This document shows, one piece after another, positions 1 through 7,380 of a stretch of 47,075 nt of DNA. The stretch's first letter is position 1; every line of letters starts with the position of its first letter. The notes below the pieces were generated by a model. It had not been told where the DNA came from, did not search any database, and saw only the letters and a list, made by a program, of their open reading frames with translations. Source of the stretch: JAABTH01 sp964390725 (GTDB lineage: Bacteria > Bacillota > Dethiobacteria > DTU022); assembly GCA_964390725.1 (NCBI GenBank), contig CAYMIW010000022.1, forward strand, positions 1 through 47,075, given 5' to 3'. A program made the position numbers and the translations under genes.

Positions 1-52
1 CACCTGCCTTACAAGCAGGGGGTCACAGGTTCAAGCCCTGTTTCGCCCACCA
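1..52 (+). tRNA. tRNA-Val(UAC), 3-prime part
   Basis: The window opens inside a tRNA. The anticodon arm has a 5-bp stem (CCTGC/GCAGG) around the loop CTTACAA, giving anticodon TAC. The T arm follows at 25-41 (ACAGG, loop TTCAAGC, CCTGT). The 3-prime acceptor strand TTCGCCC, discriminator A and an encoded CCA (50-52) complete it. The acceptor strand fits the GGGCGAA 5-prime end usual for bacterial tRNA-Val. The D arm and 5-prime acceptor strand lie outside the window. Confidence 0.93.
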
Positions 53-86
53 AAAAAAAGGCATCGATGAAACCGATGCCTTTTTG
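53..86 (+). terminator. Intrinsic terminator of the tRNA transcript
   Basis: Directly after the CCA end, AAAGGCATCG and CGATGCCTTT form a 10-bp stem around a short ATGAAAC loop, followed by a T run (81-85). The A tract on the 5-prime side can pair with the T tail. Confidence 0.9.
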
Positions 87-128
87 TATAACTAATGAAA
101 TAATGATACTTTGATAGTGGTGGACCTA

Positions 129-157
129 TTTACAAATAGTTTTTGTCGTGATATTAT
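129..157 (+). promoter_or_regulatory. Sigma-A-like promoter ahead of the first riboswitch
   Basis: TTTACA (129-134) and TATTAT (152-157) are separated by exactly 17 bases. Initiation would fall near 163-165, just upstream of the aptamer at about 180. This excludes the in-frame ATG at 148 as the start of the downstream gene, because it would lie upstream of the transcript. Confidence 0.6.
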
Positions 158-179
158 TCAAAAAGAATAAAGTCTCTAC

Positions 180-260
180 CGAAGTGGCGCCCCTTCCGAG
201 AGGATGGTTAGCAAAGCTATGGGTCTTAAGCTCTAATGGGCAAAGATCTCCAGGCTGCCG
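180..260 (+). promoter_or_regulatory. GEMM (c-di-GMP-I-like) riboswitch candidate, divergent
   Basis: The order of elements fits the GEMM aptamer. A P1 strand GGCG (186-189) pairs with TGCC (256-259). A hairpin CCTTCC/GGATGG (192-207, one mismatch) is closed by a GAGA tetraloop of GNRA type. The signature GCAAAGC follows at 211-217, continuing into TATGGGTC, almost identical to the second riboswitch at 38518-38531. P2 pairs GGGTCTT (221-227) with AAGATCT (243-249). CCAGGCTGCC (250-259) matches the family 3-prime strand (CCAGGTTGCC in the second copy). It departs from consensus in having GGCGCCCC where GGCAAACC is usual, so the ligand (c-di-GMP, cGAMP or none) is uncertain. Confidence 0.6.
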
Positions 261-278
261 AAGGGAGATATTTTTATT
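246..278 (+). terminator. Candidate terminator (expression platform) of first riboswitch
   Basis: ATCTCC (246-251) can pair with GGAGAT (264-269) around a 12-base loop, followed by the T-rich tail ATTTTTATT. The 5-prime arm is also the 3-prime strand of aptamer helix P2, so aptamer and terminator exclude each other. Ligand binding should therefore prevent termination (ON switch). The stem is only 6 bp, so the call is tentative. Confidence 0.4.
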
Positions 279-318
279 GCCCGACAATATTTTGTCTATG
301 GGAGCAACATATACTTCT

Positions 319-1158
319 ATGATCAAGAAACTGACTGGAATAATCTTAGTTTTAATCATAGCTGTTGTTCAAAATGGATCAGTTTTTGCCTCTGCAGGTC
401 AGCATACTTCTTTTTTCCTTACTCCTGATGATATATTATATGATACAGTTCTGGCTATAGAAATGGCCCAGTACTCCCTTACAGAAAATCCCGGAGAGCG
501 TTTAATGATCCTGGAAGAGTCAGCCGAGAAGTTAATCATGGCGATTGATAATACAGAAGATCCGGGAACTATCTCAATCCTGGTCGGGCAGTTACAGCGG
601 GATGATAGTTTGTTATGGGATCTATGGGATGAGCTTGATGATAAACAGGGTGGAGAATTGGCCCCCCGCTTTATAGAACTGGCGGAAAAAAGGTTGCAGC
701 GACTGGAAGTATTGATAGAAAATGAAAAAATACCATACAGGGCCAGGGAAAATATGAAAAAAGCATTTCTAAAACAACAGGAAAGTTTTAAGAAGCAAGA
801 AAATGTTATTTTAATAGCTGAAAGCAGCAGAAACGATGAAGATGGTCCCGTGGATAATATGTTAGTTAAGCAGATAGAACCGAACGATACGATGCCGGGT
901 CAGAGTGGTTCAGCCCCGGGCCAGAGTGGTTCAACGCCGTCACAATCTTCTTCAGCTCCGGGTCAATCCGGTTCAGCCCCGGGTCAGAGTGGTTCAGCGC
1001 CGTCGCAATCTTCTTCAGCCCCGGGTCAGAGTGGTTCAGCCCCGGGCCAGAGTGGTTCAACGCCGTCACAATCTTCTTCAGCTCCGGGTCAATCCGGTTC
1101 AGCCCCGGGTCAGAGTGGTTCAGCCCCGGGTCAATCCGGTTCAGCCCCTGGTCATTAA
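319..1158 (+). CDS. Secreted helical protein with GQSGSAP repeat tail
   Basis: About 279 residues. Residues 1-25 are a signal peptide (MIKKLTGIILVLII core, cleavage near VFAS). Residues 35-170 are predicted helical; the LTENPGER and APRFIELAEKRLQRLE stretches resemble DUF5667-type extracytoplasmic proteins, a weak match made by eye. Residues 194-277 are 12 tandem heptads rich in Gly, Gln, Ser and Pro, ending in GH. I chose ATG 319 because it gives a proper signal peptide and GGAG lies upstream (301-304, spacing 14). Earlier in-frame starts would put codons inside the promoter and riboswitch. The next lipoprotein gene begins 2 bases after the stop, so the two are co-translated. Function is unknown; a cell-surface or matrix role under c-di-GMP control is inferred. 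Confidence 0.7.
   Translation: MIKKLTGIILVLIIAVVQNGSVFASAGQHTSFFLTPDDILYDTVLAIEMAQYSLTENPGERLMILEESAEKLIMAIDNTEDPGTISILVGQLQRDDSLLWDLWDELDDKQGGELAPRFIELAEKRLQRLEVLIENEKIPYRARENMKKAFLKQQESFKKQENVILIAESSRNDEDGPVDNMLVKQIEPNDTMPGQSGSAPGQSGSTPSQSSSAPGQSGSAPGQSGSAPSQSSSAPGQSGSAPGQSGSTPSQSSSAPGQSGSAPGQSGSAPGQSGSAPGH
898..1149 (+). repeat. 12 x 21-bp in-frame tandem repeat
   Basis: Exactly twelve 21-base units encode GQSGSAP or the variants GQSGSTP and SQSSSAP. The variants recur in the order GQSGSAP, GQSGSTP or GQSGSAP, SQSSSAP, giving a 63-bp higher-order repeat, and the last three units are GQSGSAP. Units are near-identical at DNA level, implying recent expansion. The repeat keeps other frames open, which makes spurious open frames on both strands. 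Confidence 0.9.
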
Positions 1159-1160
1159 GT

Positions 1161-1724
1161 ATGAAATGGCTTTTTATCATAAATAAATTATTAAAAATGA
1201 TCTGTTTAGTGGTTCTTTGTCTCGTATTAACTACCTTACTGAGTTCCTGCGGTAATGACCAAACAGTATTGCAGGAGGGTTGGGATCCAAAAGAGCCGGA
1301 TTATAAAAACAGGTTTTCTTTTGATTCTGAAAGAAAGTGGTTGCTTGTCCGGGATTCATACAGGGAAGGAGTTGTTTTACTTGAATATGAATTGCTTGAA
1401 CCGGATAATCCCCTGAGATTAATTGTAACCATTCTACCGGTTTCATTTTCGAATGATGCTTTGATTGCTGAAATGCGGCGCATGCTGGAATTGAGTCTGC
1501 ATAATCACACTCATGTTAGCCAAATGGAAAAAAAATATATTTCAGAGCACCTTGTTTTCTCCCTGGCCGCTGAAGCCGGTTTAGATAATAACATTTACGC
1601 CTGTTCGTCAGGTTTTAACTATAAGGGGCGAGCTTACATGATGACAATCCTTGCTACAGGGGAAACTAAAATACAAGCCAATGAAGAAATGGAACAAATA
1701 ATAAGCTCGTTTAAGCTGAATTGA
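1161..1724 (+). CDS. Small lipoprotein of unknown function
   Basis: 187 residues with a type II signal peptide: a charged start, a hydrophobic run and the lipobox LSSC with C30 as the lipidation site. The mature part (about 155 residues) has alternating hydrophobic strands and ends SSFKLN, like small single-domain alpha/beta surface proteins, but I do not recognise the family. The start lies 2 bases after the stop of the repeat protein and has no clear ribosome binding site, so translational coupling is likely. A downstream in-frame ATG at 1197 would still give a lipoprotein. The gene shares the riboswitch-controlled transcript, which ends at the hairpin at 1787. Confidence 0.65.
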   Translation: MKWLFIINKLLKMICLVVLCLVLTTLLSSCGNDQTVLQEGWDPKEPDYKNRFSFDSERKWLLVRDSYREGVVLLEYELLEPDNPLRLIVTILPVSFSNDALIAEMRRMLELSLHNHTHVSQMEKKYISEHLVFSLAAEAGLDNNIYACSSGFNYKGRAYMMTILATGETKIQANEEMEQIISSFKLN

Positions 1725-1786
1725 ATTTTGATGGCATCATCCGACATAAATAAACAGCTGAAAAAAATAGATGCATCAATAAACCC

Positions 1787-1814
1787 AGGGTCTTTTTGTC
1801 AGGAACCCTTTTTT
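1787..1814 (+). terminator. Intrinsic terminator after lipoprotein gene
   Basis: AGGGT (1787-1791) pairs with ACCCT (1805-1809), with an additional C-G pair possible across a bulge, followed by six Ts (1809-1814). It separates the two-gene riboswitch operon from the receptor gene. Confidence 0.55.
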
Positions 1815-1826
1815 AATTCTATCGGA

Positions 1827-1855
1827 TTACCTTTATCAATTCCGGGTTTTAAAAT
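1827..1855 (+). promoter_or_regulatory. Possible promoter of the GGDEF/HD-GYP gene
   Basis: TTACCT and TAAAAT are 17 bases apart and follow the terminator. The -10 element is good (5 of 6) and the -35 is poor (3 of 6). Confidence 0.3.
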
Positions 1856-1894
1856 GCAGTAATGGAATTACAATGAACAGTTCAGGTGAATGCT

Positions 1895-4246
1895 ATGAAA
1901 AGCCGTTTCTTTTTCCCGCTCCTGATAGGAATTTTTATCGTCGGTTCATTAGCTTTTGGGCTGTACATTTTCGGGGAAATGACTAAAACCCGTCTTTCTG
2001 CCACAGAGCGTATTAAGCTTGAGGAAATTGATGAAATTATATTAACAGGTGATTATTCATTCCCCCCGTTATCGTTTACTAACATTGAGGGACAGTACAG
2101 CGGTTATGAGGCTGATCTGGTTGCTGCCTTGGAAATAAACCTTGGAGTTCCCTTCACTTATCACCAGGTTGTGTGGAGTGAAGCGGTTGATAGTCTTGAA
2201 AGAGGGGAAATAACAGCAATAACTGGTATGCGTGTAACGGAAGAAAGGGCAAAAAGGTATCACTTTACAGATCCATATTGGGAAACTTCATATAGCATGG
2301 TTTTTAATACCGGGTTGGATTATGATGAAATACAAAACAGGGATTTTGTTAAGGTTGCAATTCAAAATCGTTCCGCAACATACGATTATTATTTAGAGAA
2401 CTACTACAATGATAACGTTCAATTTATTTTGATCAACCAGCCGGCAGAGGCAGTGCAGCTGCTGACCAATAACAGGGTTGATATTTGGTTTGAAAATTAC
2501 CAGGTAGCCCGCTATGAGCTTTTAAGAGCAGGTATGCTTGACCAGGTTGATTTTTACATAGTTCCCGAAAGCGTTGGTCGCTATTCTCTGGCATTTGGTT
2601 CCGACTATGCTTACCTAGTGCCTGTATTCAATAAAGCGCTGCTCAGTTTAGAAAAAGACAATGTTTTGACTGAACTTGATCGTAAATGGTTTGGGCTGAC
2701 CGATCTGCGTTCTTCTTCTGCCTGGCCGCTGGCTTTTCCCACTATATTCTACATTGTTTTTTCTTTATTCATTGGCATTCTTGTCTGGAATAGGCTATTG
2801 CAGCTAAATGTTAATAGTAAAACAGAACAGTTGAGTCGTAGCGAAAAGAAATTTAAAGCTTCTTTTGAAGGAACTCACGATGCTATATATATAATGGATG
2901 GTAAAAATAAAATTATTGAGTGTAACCAGAATGCCTGTGAACTTTTTGGCTATCACAGGGATGAATTAATCGGCATTAGCCCCAATATTCTCTATCCTGG
3001 TAAGCAGGGTGACGACAGTGATTCCTATCAGCTTTTAAGGGAAGTAATTGGTTCAGTTGTAAGCAGTGGCAATATGATCAAGGTAGAAATGCTGCACCGG
3101 CGAAAAGACGGTTCATCTTTCTTGGGTGAAGCAGCTCTCAGATCTTATACCCTCGGCGAAGAGATGGTTGTTCAGGCTAATATTACTGATATCACTGAAC
3201 ATAAAACAATTTTATCCCAGCTTGAATTCCTCAGCTTACATGATCAACTGACCGGTCTTTATAATCGTAATTTTTTTGAAATGGAGCTGAACAGGCTCAG
3301 AGAATCAAATGCCTATCCCATAACCCTGATCTCGTGCGATATTGATGGGCTAAAGCTGATTAATGATTCCATGGGGCATGAAGTGGGTGATCAACTGTTA
3401 AAAGCCTGCTCAATGTTGCTGGCTCAATCGCTGAGAAGTTCGGATAAGCTGGCCAGGGTTGGCGGAGATGAGTTCTGTATTATCATGCCGGAAACGAACA
3501 AAAGTGACGCCGAGGAAATAGCGAGAAGAATTAGGTCTAATATCGCTGAATATAATAAAAAACAGCCAGACCTTCCCCTCGGCCTTTCGCTGGGGCTAGC
3601 AACAGCTACTCACAGGGAGATGCTGTTTAAAGATCTGTTCAAGCAAGCTGACGATCATATGTATAGGGATAAACTTCACCGCAGTTCCAGCATCAGAAAC
3701 AGAGTAGTGCAAAGCCTCCTGGCTGCCCTGGCTGAAAGGGATAACCTGACCGGGGGGCATGCTGAGCGGTTGGAAGAGTACTGCCTGGCCATAGGAGAAA
3801 AAATAAACCTTGACTCCCGACAGCTGGCTGATCTGGTTTTACTGGCTAAAGTCCACGATCTCGGAAAAGTGGGTATCCCGGATAAAATATTAAACAAGAA
3901 AGGCCCACTTACCCCGGATGAATGGAGAACAATGGAGGAGCATTCAGAAAAAGGTTTTCGTATAGCACTTTCTTCTCCTGACCTGTCAGGTATAGCTGAG
4001 CTGATTCTCAAGCATCATGAGCACTGGGATGGTAATGGTTACCCTCTTGGTTTGAAAGGCGATGAAATACCGGTAGAATGCCGTGTACTGTCAATTGTAG
4101 ATGCTTATGATGCCATGACCAACAAACGCCCTTACGCCCCTGTAAAAAGCCCTGAAGAAGCGCTTGATGAAATAAGCAAGGGAGCGGGAAGTCAATTTGA
4201 TCCAAAAATTGCAGAAGTGTTTATTAGCCTGGTTAGCAGGGCATAG
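1895..4246 (+). CDS. Membrane receptor: SBP_bac_3-PAS-GGDEF-HD-GYP
   Basis: 783 residues. Order: N-terminal membrane segment (about 5-27); an extracytoplasmic solute-binding domain of the amino-acid-binding type (about 35-265); a second membrane segment (about 275-300); PAS (about 315-435); GGDEF (about 440-605); HD-GYP (about 615-783). The diguanylate cyclase motif GGDEF is intact at 523-527 and is preceded by an RSSD inhibitory-site motif five residues upstream. The phosphodiesterase motifs are also intact: HD 654-655, HHEHWDGNGYP 707-717. The protein may therefore both make and break c-di-GMP, switched by a small external ligand. ATG 1895 is chosen because AGGTG (1884-1888) sits 6 bases upstream; GTG 1886 is an alternative. 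It adjoins a riboswitch operon that may read its product. Confidence 0.93.
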   Translation: MKSRFFFPLLIGIFIVGSLAFGLYIFGEMTKTRLSATERIKLEEIDEIILTGDYSFPPLSFTNIEGQYSGYEADLVAALEINLGVPFTYHQVVWSEAVDSLERGEITAITGMRVTEERAKRYHFTDPYWETSYSMVFNTGLDYDEIQNRDFVKVAIQNRSATYDYYLENYYNDNVQFILINQPAEAVQLLTNNRVDIWFENYQVARYELLRAGMLDQVDFYIVPESVGRYSLAFGSDYAYLVPVFNKALLSLEKDNVLTELDRKWFGLTDLRSSSAWPLAFPTIFYIVFSLFIGILVWNRLLQLNVNSKTEQLSRSEKKFKASFEGTHDAIYIMDGKNKIIECNQNACELFGYHRDELIGISPNILYPGKQGDDSDSYQLLREVIGSVVSSGNMIKVEMLHRRKDGSSFLGEAALRSYTLGEEMVVQANITDITEHKTILSQLEFLSLHDQLTGLYNRNFFEMELNRLRESNAYPITLISCDIDGLKLINDSMGHEVGDQLLKACSMLLAQSLRSSDKLARVGGDEFCIIMPETNKSDAEEIARRIRSNIAEYNKKQPDLPLGLSLGLATATHREMLFKDLFKQADDHMYRDKLHRSSSIRNRVVQSLLAALAERDNLTGGHAERLEEYCLAIGEKINLDSRQLADLVLLAKVHDLGKVGIPDKILNKKGPLTPDEWRTMEEHSEKGFRIALSSPDLSGIAELILKHHEHWDGNGYPLGLKGDEIPVECRVLSIVDAYDAMTNKRPYAPVKSPEEALDEISKGAGSQFDPKIAEVFISLVSRA

Positions 4247-4398
4247 TTGTTTTTTTGCAAATTATTAACTAAATTTTTAAAATGCTTTAATATAGAAAAA
4301 ATACATGCTAAAATTAATAATGTGTTTGTTTTTGAAGCAAGTAGGAATCGATCGGTTGCTCTTTAAAGACTTAAATATAATAAACGGGGGTGGCTTTA

Positions 4399-5346
4399 TT
4401 GGCATTGGCAAAGATAGTGGTGGCGCTAGGTGGTAATGCCCTTCAGAGAAAAGGAACACTGGCAACTGCTGAAGCCCAGCTGGCAGTAGTTAAAGAAACT
4501 GTTGAATATATTGCTGAAATGAGTTGTCGTGATTATGAACTGGCAATAGTTCATGGTAATGGTCCGCAGGTCGGGAATATTGTCCTTGCCAGTGAAACTG
4601 CTGCAGAAGTTGTTCCGCCGATGCCGTTTGATGTCTGCGGGGCTATGAGCCAGGGTTATATCGGGTATCATATTCAGCAAGCACTGCGTTTTGCCCTGCA
4701 GAAGCGTTCGAGAAATCTTCCGGTAGCTACCATAATAACCCAGGTTATTGTTGACAGGGATGATCCCGCCTTCAATAATCCAACCAAACCGATCGGCCCA
4801 TTTTACAGTGAGGAAGAAGCATTAAAAATAGCTGATGAAAAGGGTTACACTGTTAAAGAGGATTCAGGAAGGGGCTGGCGGCGAGTTGTTGCTTCCCCGG
4901 TACCCAGGCGTATTGTCGAGTTTTCCTGCCTAAGGGAGTTGTGGGATACAACAATTGTAATAACAGCCGGAGGCGGAGGTATTCCTGTTATAGAACATGA
5001 GGACGGCTCCCTTGAAGGTGTTGCAGCGGTGATAGACAAAGATCTGGCTGCCTCAAGGCTTGCTGATGATATTGATGCAGATATTCTGATGATCCTGACT
5101 GAAGTTGAAAAGGTTTCATTAAATTTCAATAAGCCTAACCAAGTCGATTTAGGGCAGGTAACTGTAGAAGAGGCAGAGCAATATATAAAAGAAGGTCATT
5201 TTGCCCCGGGTAGTATGCTCCCGAAAGTCCAGGCTGCAGTTGGTTTTGTAAAGGAAAATCCCGGGAAGAAAGCGATTATAACCTCTCTGTTTAAAGCACT
5301 TGATGCGCTTGATGGTAAGACAGGAACCGTTATAATTGAGCAATAA
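4399..5346 (+). CDS. arcC: Carbamate kinase
   Basis: 315 residues, the usual family length. The start KIVVALGGNALQ and the later motifs NGPQVGN, ITAGGGGIPV and the segment around GSMLPKVQAA are typical of the amino-acid-kinase fold carbamate kinases. The enzyme interconverts carbamoyl phosphate plus ADP with ATP plus carbamate, normally gaining ATP at the end of arginine, agmatine or purine breakdown. No ornithine or other transcarbamylase lies nearby; the next genes are an aldehyde ferredoxin oxidoreductase and an aminotransferase, so the source of carbamoyl phosphate is not evident. TTG 4399 is 8 bases after GGGGG (4386-4390) and is preferred; GTG 4390 overlaps that site. Confidence 0.93.
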   Translation: MALAKIVVALGGNALQRKGTLATAEAQLAVVKETVEYIAEMSCRDYELAIVHGNGPQVGNIVLASETAAEVVPPMPFDVCGAMSQGYIGYHIQQALRFALQKRSRNLPVATIITQVIVDRDDPAFNNPTKPIGPFYSEEEALKIADEKGYTVKEDSGRGWRRVVASPVPRRIVEFSCLRELWDTTIVITAGGGGIPVIEHEDGSLEGVAAVIDKDLAASRLADDIDADILMILTEVEKVSLNFNKPNQVDLGQVTVEEAEQYIKEGHFAPGSMLPKVQAAVGFVKENPGKKAIITSLFKALDALDGKTGTVIIEQ

Positions 5347-5450
5347 AATAAGCAAATAAGTTTGCTGGAGGGTGTTTATTCCTGATTAGCAGATGGTAAG
5401 AGAATAATACAGGTGTTTGTATATTTTGTACTATGAAGGGAGCCTTGTGA

Positions 5451-7292
5451 ATGAAAGGTTTTTACGGAAAAATCCTTGAAATAGATCTTACAGAAGGTAG
5501 CTGCCGGACCACTGAAATCTCCGAGGAAGACTATCGCTTATTCCTGGGAGGAAGTGGTCTTGCCGCTAAGCTATACGATAAACGTGGCTACAGCAGGATC
5601 GAATCGTTATCGGAAGAGGATCCGCTGATTGTAATGACAGGTATTCTAACCGGTTATAATCTTCCCACAGCCTGTAAAGCGGCCTTTTGCGGCAAATCAC
5701 CTTCAACTGGAATCTGGGCGGAAGCTGTTGTCGGTGGATACTGGCCGGCTGCCCTGAAAACCAGTGGATATGACGGGCTGGTGATAACTGGAAAATCAGG
5801 AAAGCCGGTATATCTGCATCTCGAAGAGGGCCGCTGTTCTATTGAAGATGCATCTTCAATGTGGGGCCAGGATGTCTATGCGACGGTGGATAATCTGCAA
5901 AACACTCACGGGGATAAAGTAAGGGTTGCAGCAATCGGGCCGGCCGGAGAAAATCAGGTGTTAATATCGGCAATCATGATTGACGGACATAATGCCAGGG
6001 CGGCCGGCCGATGTGGCATGGGAGCCCTGATGGGATCAAAAAATTTGAAAGCGATTGTAGTGGGTAAAAGCAACCTGATGCCGCCACTGCACAATCAGAA
6101 CAAGGTGGCAGAGACCAGGAAGAAAATCTTACCCGGCATTCGGGAAAAGGCTAAGGGTTTGAGTGATTTTGGGACAGCCGGAGGTGTGCCGGTTGTAGAA
6201 AAATTAGGTGATCTTCCCATACGTAACTGGACGGGAGGTAGCTGGAGCGATGGAGCAGCCAAGGTATCGGGTCAGGCAATGGCAGATAAATATTTTATCA
6301 AACACTATGCCTGTTATGCCTGTCCAATCCGTTGCGGCAAAGAGATGGAGGTGCCTCTAGGTGAATACAGGGGAACTGTATCACACGGGCCCGAATATGA
6401 AACAATTGCCGGATTTGGCGCCATGTGCCTCAACGATGATCCGGCTTATATTATTGCTGCAAATGATTTATGCAACAGGCTTGGTATCGATACAATATCT
6501 GGCTCCGCTGTTATCGCTTTTGCAATGGAGTTGAACGAGCATGGGCTTATTCCTGATCCACTAAAGGACGAATTAAATCTTGAATGGGGCAGCGGTGAAG
6601 CCATACTGACCCTGCTTCGACAGATCGCCAACCGGGATGGGCTGGGGGAATACCTGGGTAGGGGAGTTAAAAAAGCTGCCAGGGAGTTTGGCCCTCTCGC
6701 AGTTGAGTTTGCTGTTGAAAGCAAAGGCCTGGAATTTGCTTTCCATGATCCCCGTGCTTTTACCAGTATGGCTGTTGTCTATGCCACAGGAGCCAGGGGA
6801 GCCTGTCATCTGGAAGGGCTGACCTATTTTAATGAGAACAAGGCTTTTCCGGCTTCACTGGTTGGGTTACAGGACAACTATGATCCTCATGGTATCGAAG
6901 GTAAAGCTCTGCTGGCAAGAACCATGCAAGATTACATGGTTTTGTTCAATGCCCTCGGACTATGTAAATTTTTAATCCGTGGACATGTCCGGCCTGCTGA
7001 TATTGCTGAATGGGTGTCAGCAATAACCGGTTGGAATTTTGATGAGAAGGAGATGTTAATTGCCGGAGAAAGAATTTTTAATCTTAAGCGTAAAATTAAT
7101 ACCGGCCTGGGTGTAAGCAGAAAAGATGATACTCTGCCTCCACGCCTGCTGGTACATGATCGGGAAGATGGAGCTGCGGCAGGCAGTTTGCCGCACCTGG
7201 GTAAAATGCTGCACGAATACTATAAGATTCGCGGATGGAGTAATGAAGGTGTTCCTGAGGAAGAAACCCTGGATCGCCTGGGATTACTCTAA
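5451..7292 (+). CDS. Aldehyde ferredoxin oxidoreductase (tungsten family)
   Basis: 613 residues, matching the AOR family. The N-terminal domain carries AGRCGMGALMGSKNLKAI (near 184-200), a pterin-binding motif. The [4Fe-4S] ligands are CYACPIRC (C288, C291, C295) with the fourth cysteine at C505 in GLCKF. The family oxidises aldehydes to acids with ferredoxin, or runs in reverse, using a bis-pterin tungsten cofactor in the cytoplasm. It lies between carbamate kinase and an aminotransferase, which suggests oxidation of an amine- or amino-acid-derived aldehyde. That pairing is inferred, and substrate class (AOR, FOR, GOR or other) cannot be set by eye. ATG 5451 follows AAGGGAG. Confidence 0.95.
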   Translation: MKGFYGKILEIDLTEGSCRTTEISEEDYRLFLGGSGLAAKLYDKRGYSRIESLSEEDPLIVMTGILTGYNLPTACKAAFCGKSPSTGIWAEAVVGGYWPAALKTSGYDGLVITGKSGKPVYLHLEEGRCSIEDASSMWGQDVYATVDNLQNTHGDKVRVAAIGPAGENQVLISAIMIDGHNARAAGRCGMGALMGSKNLKAIVVGKSNLMPPLHNQNKVAETRKKILPGIREKAKGLSDFGTAGGVPVVEKLGDLPIRNWTGGSWSDGAAKVSGQAMADKYFIKHYACYACPIRCGKEMEVPLGEYRGTVSHGPEYETIAGFGAMCLNDDPAYIIAANDLCNRLGIDTISGSAVIAFAMELNEHGLIPDPLKDELNLEWGSGEAILTLLRQIANRDGLGEYLGRGVKKAAREFGPLAVEFAVESKGLEFAFHDPRAFTSMAVVYATGARGACHLEGLTYFNENKAFPASLVGLQDNYDPHGIEGKALLARTMQDYMVLFNALGLCKFLIRGHVRPADIAEWVSAITGWNFDEKEMLIAGERIFNLKRKINTGLGVSRKDDTLPPRLLVHDREDGAAAGSLPHLGKMLHEYYKIRGWSNEGVPEEETLDRLGLL

Positions 7293-7380
7293 AAATCAGG
7301 ATACCTGGGTAATACAGTATTTGGATTATGGCAGGTAAGAAATAACAGTAACAGATGAATTCTTTCTGGAGGTGCTAAGA

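Noticed and set aside
148..318. Longer N-terminus for the first secreted protein (ATG 148)
   Set aside because: It would start upstream of the predicted transcript start and run through the riboswitch; ATG 319 gives a clean signal peptide.
898..1149. CRISPR-like array
   Set aside because: Repeats are contiguous and coding, with no spacers.
866..1186. Open frames on both strands across the repeat region
   Set aside because: They come from the 21-bp tandem repeat lacking stops in other frames.
7126..7338. Short frame overlapping the end of the AOR gene
   Set aside because: It is in another frame of a strongly supported gene and lacks its own ribosome binding site.
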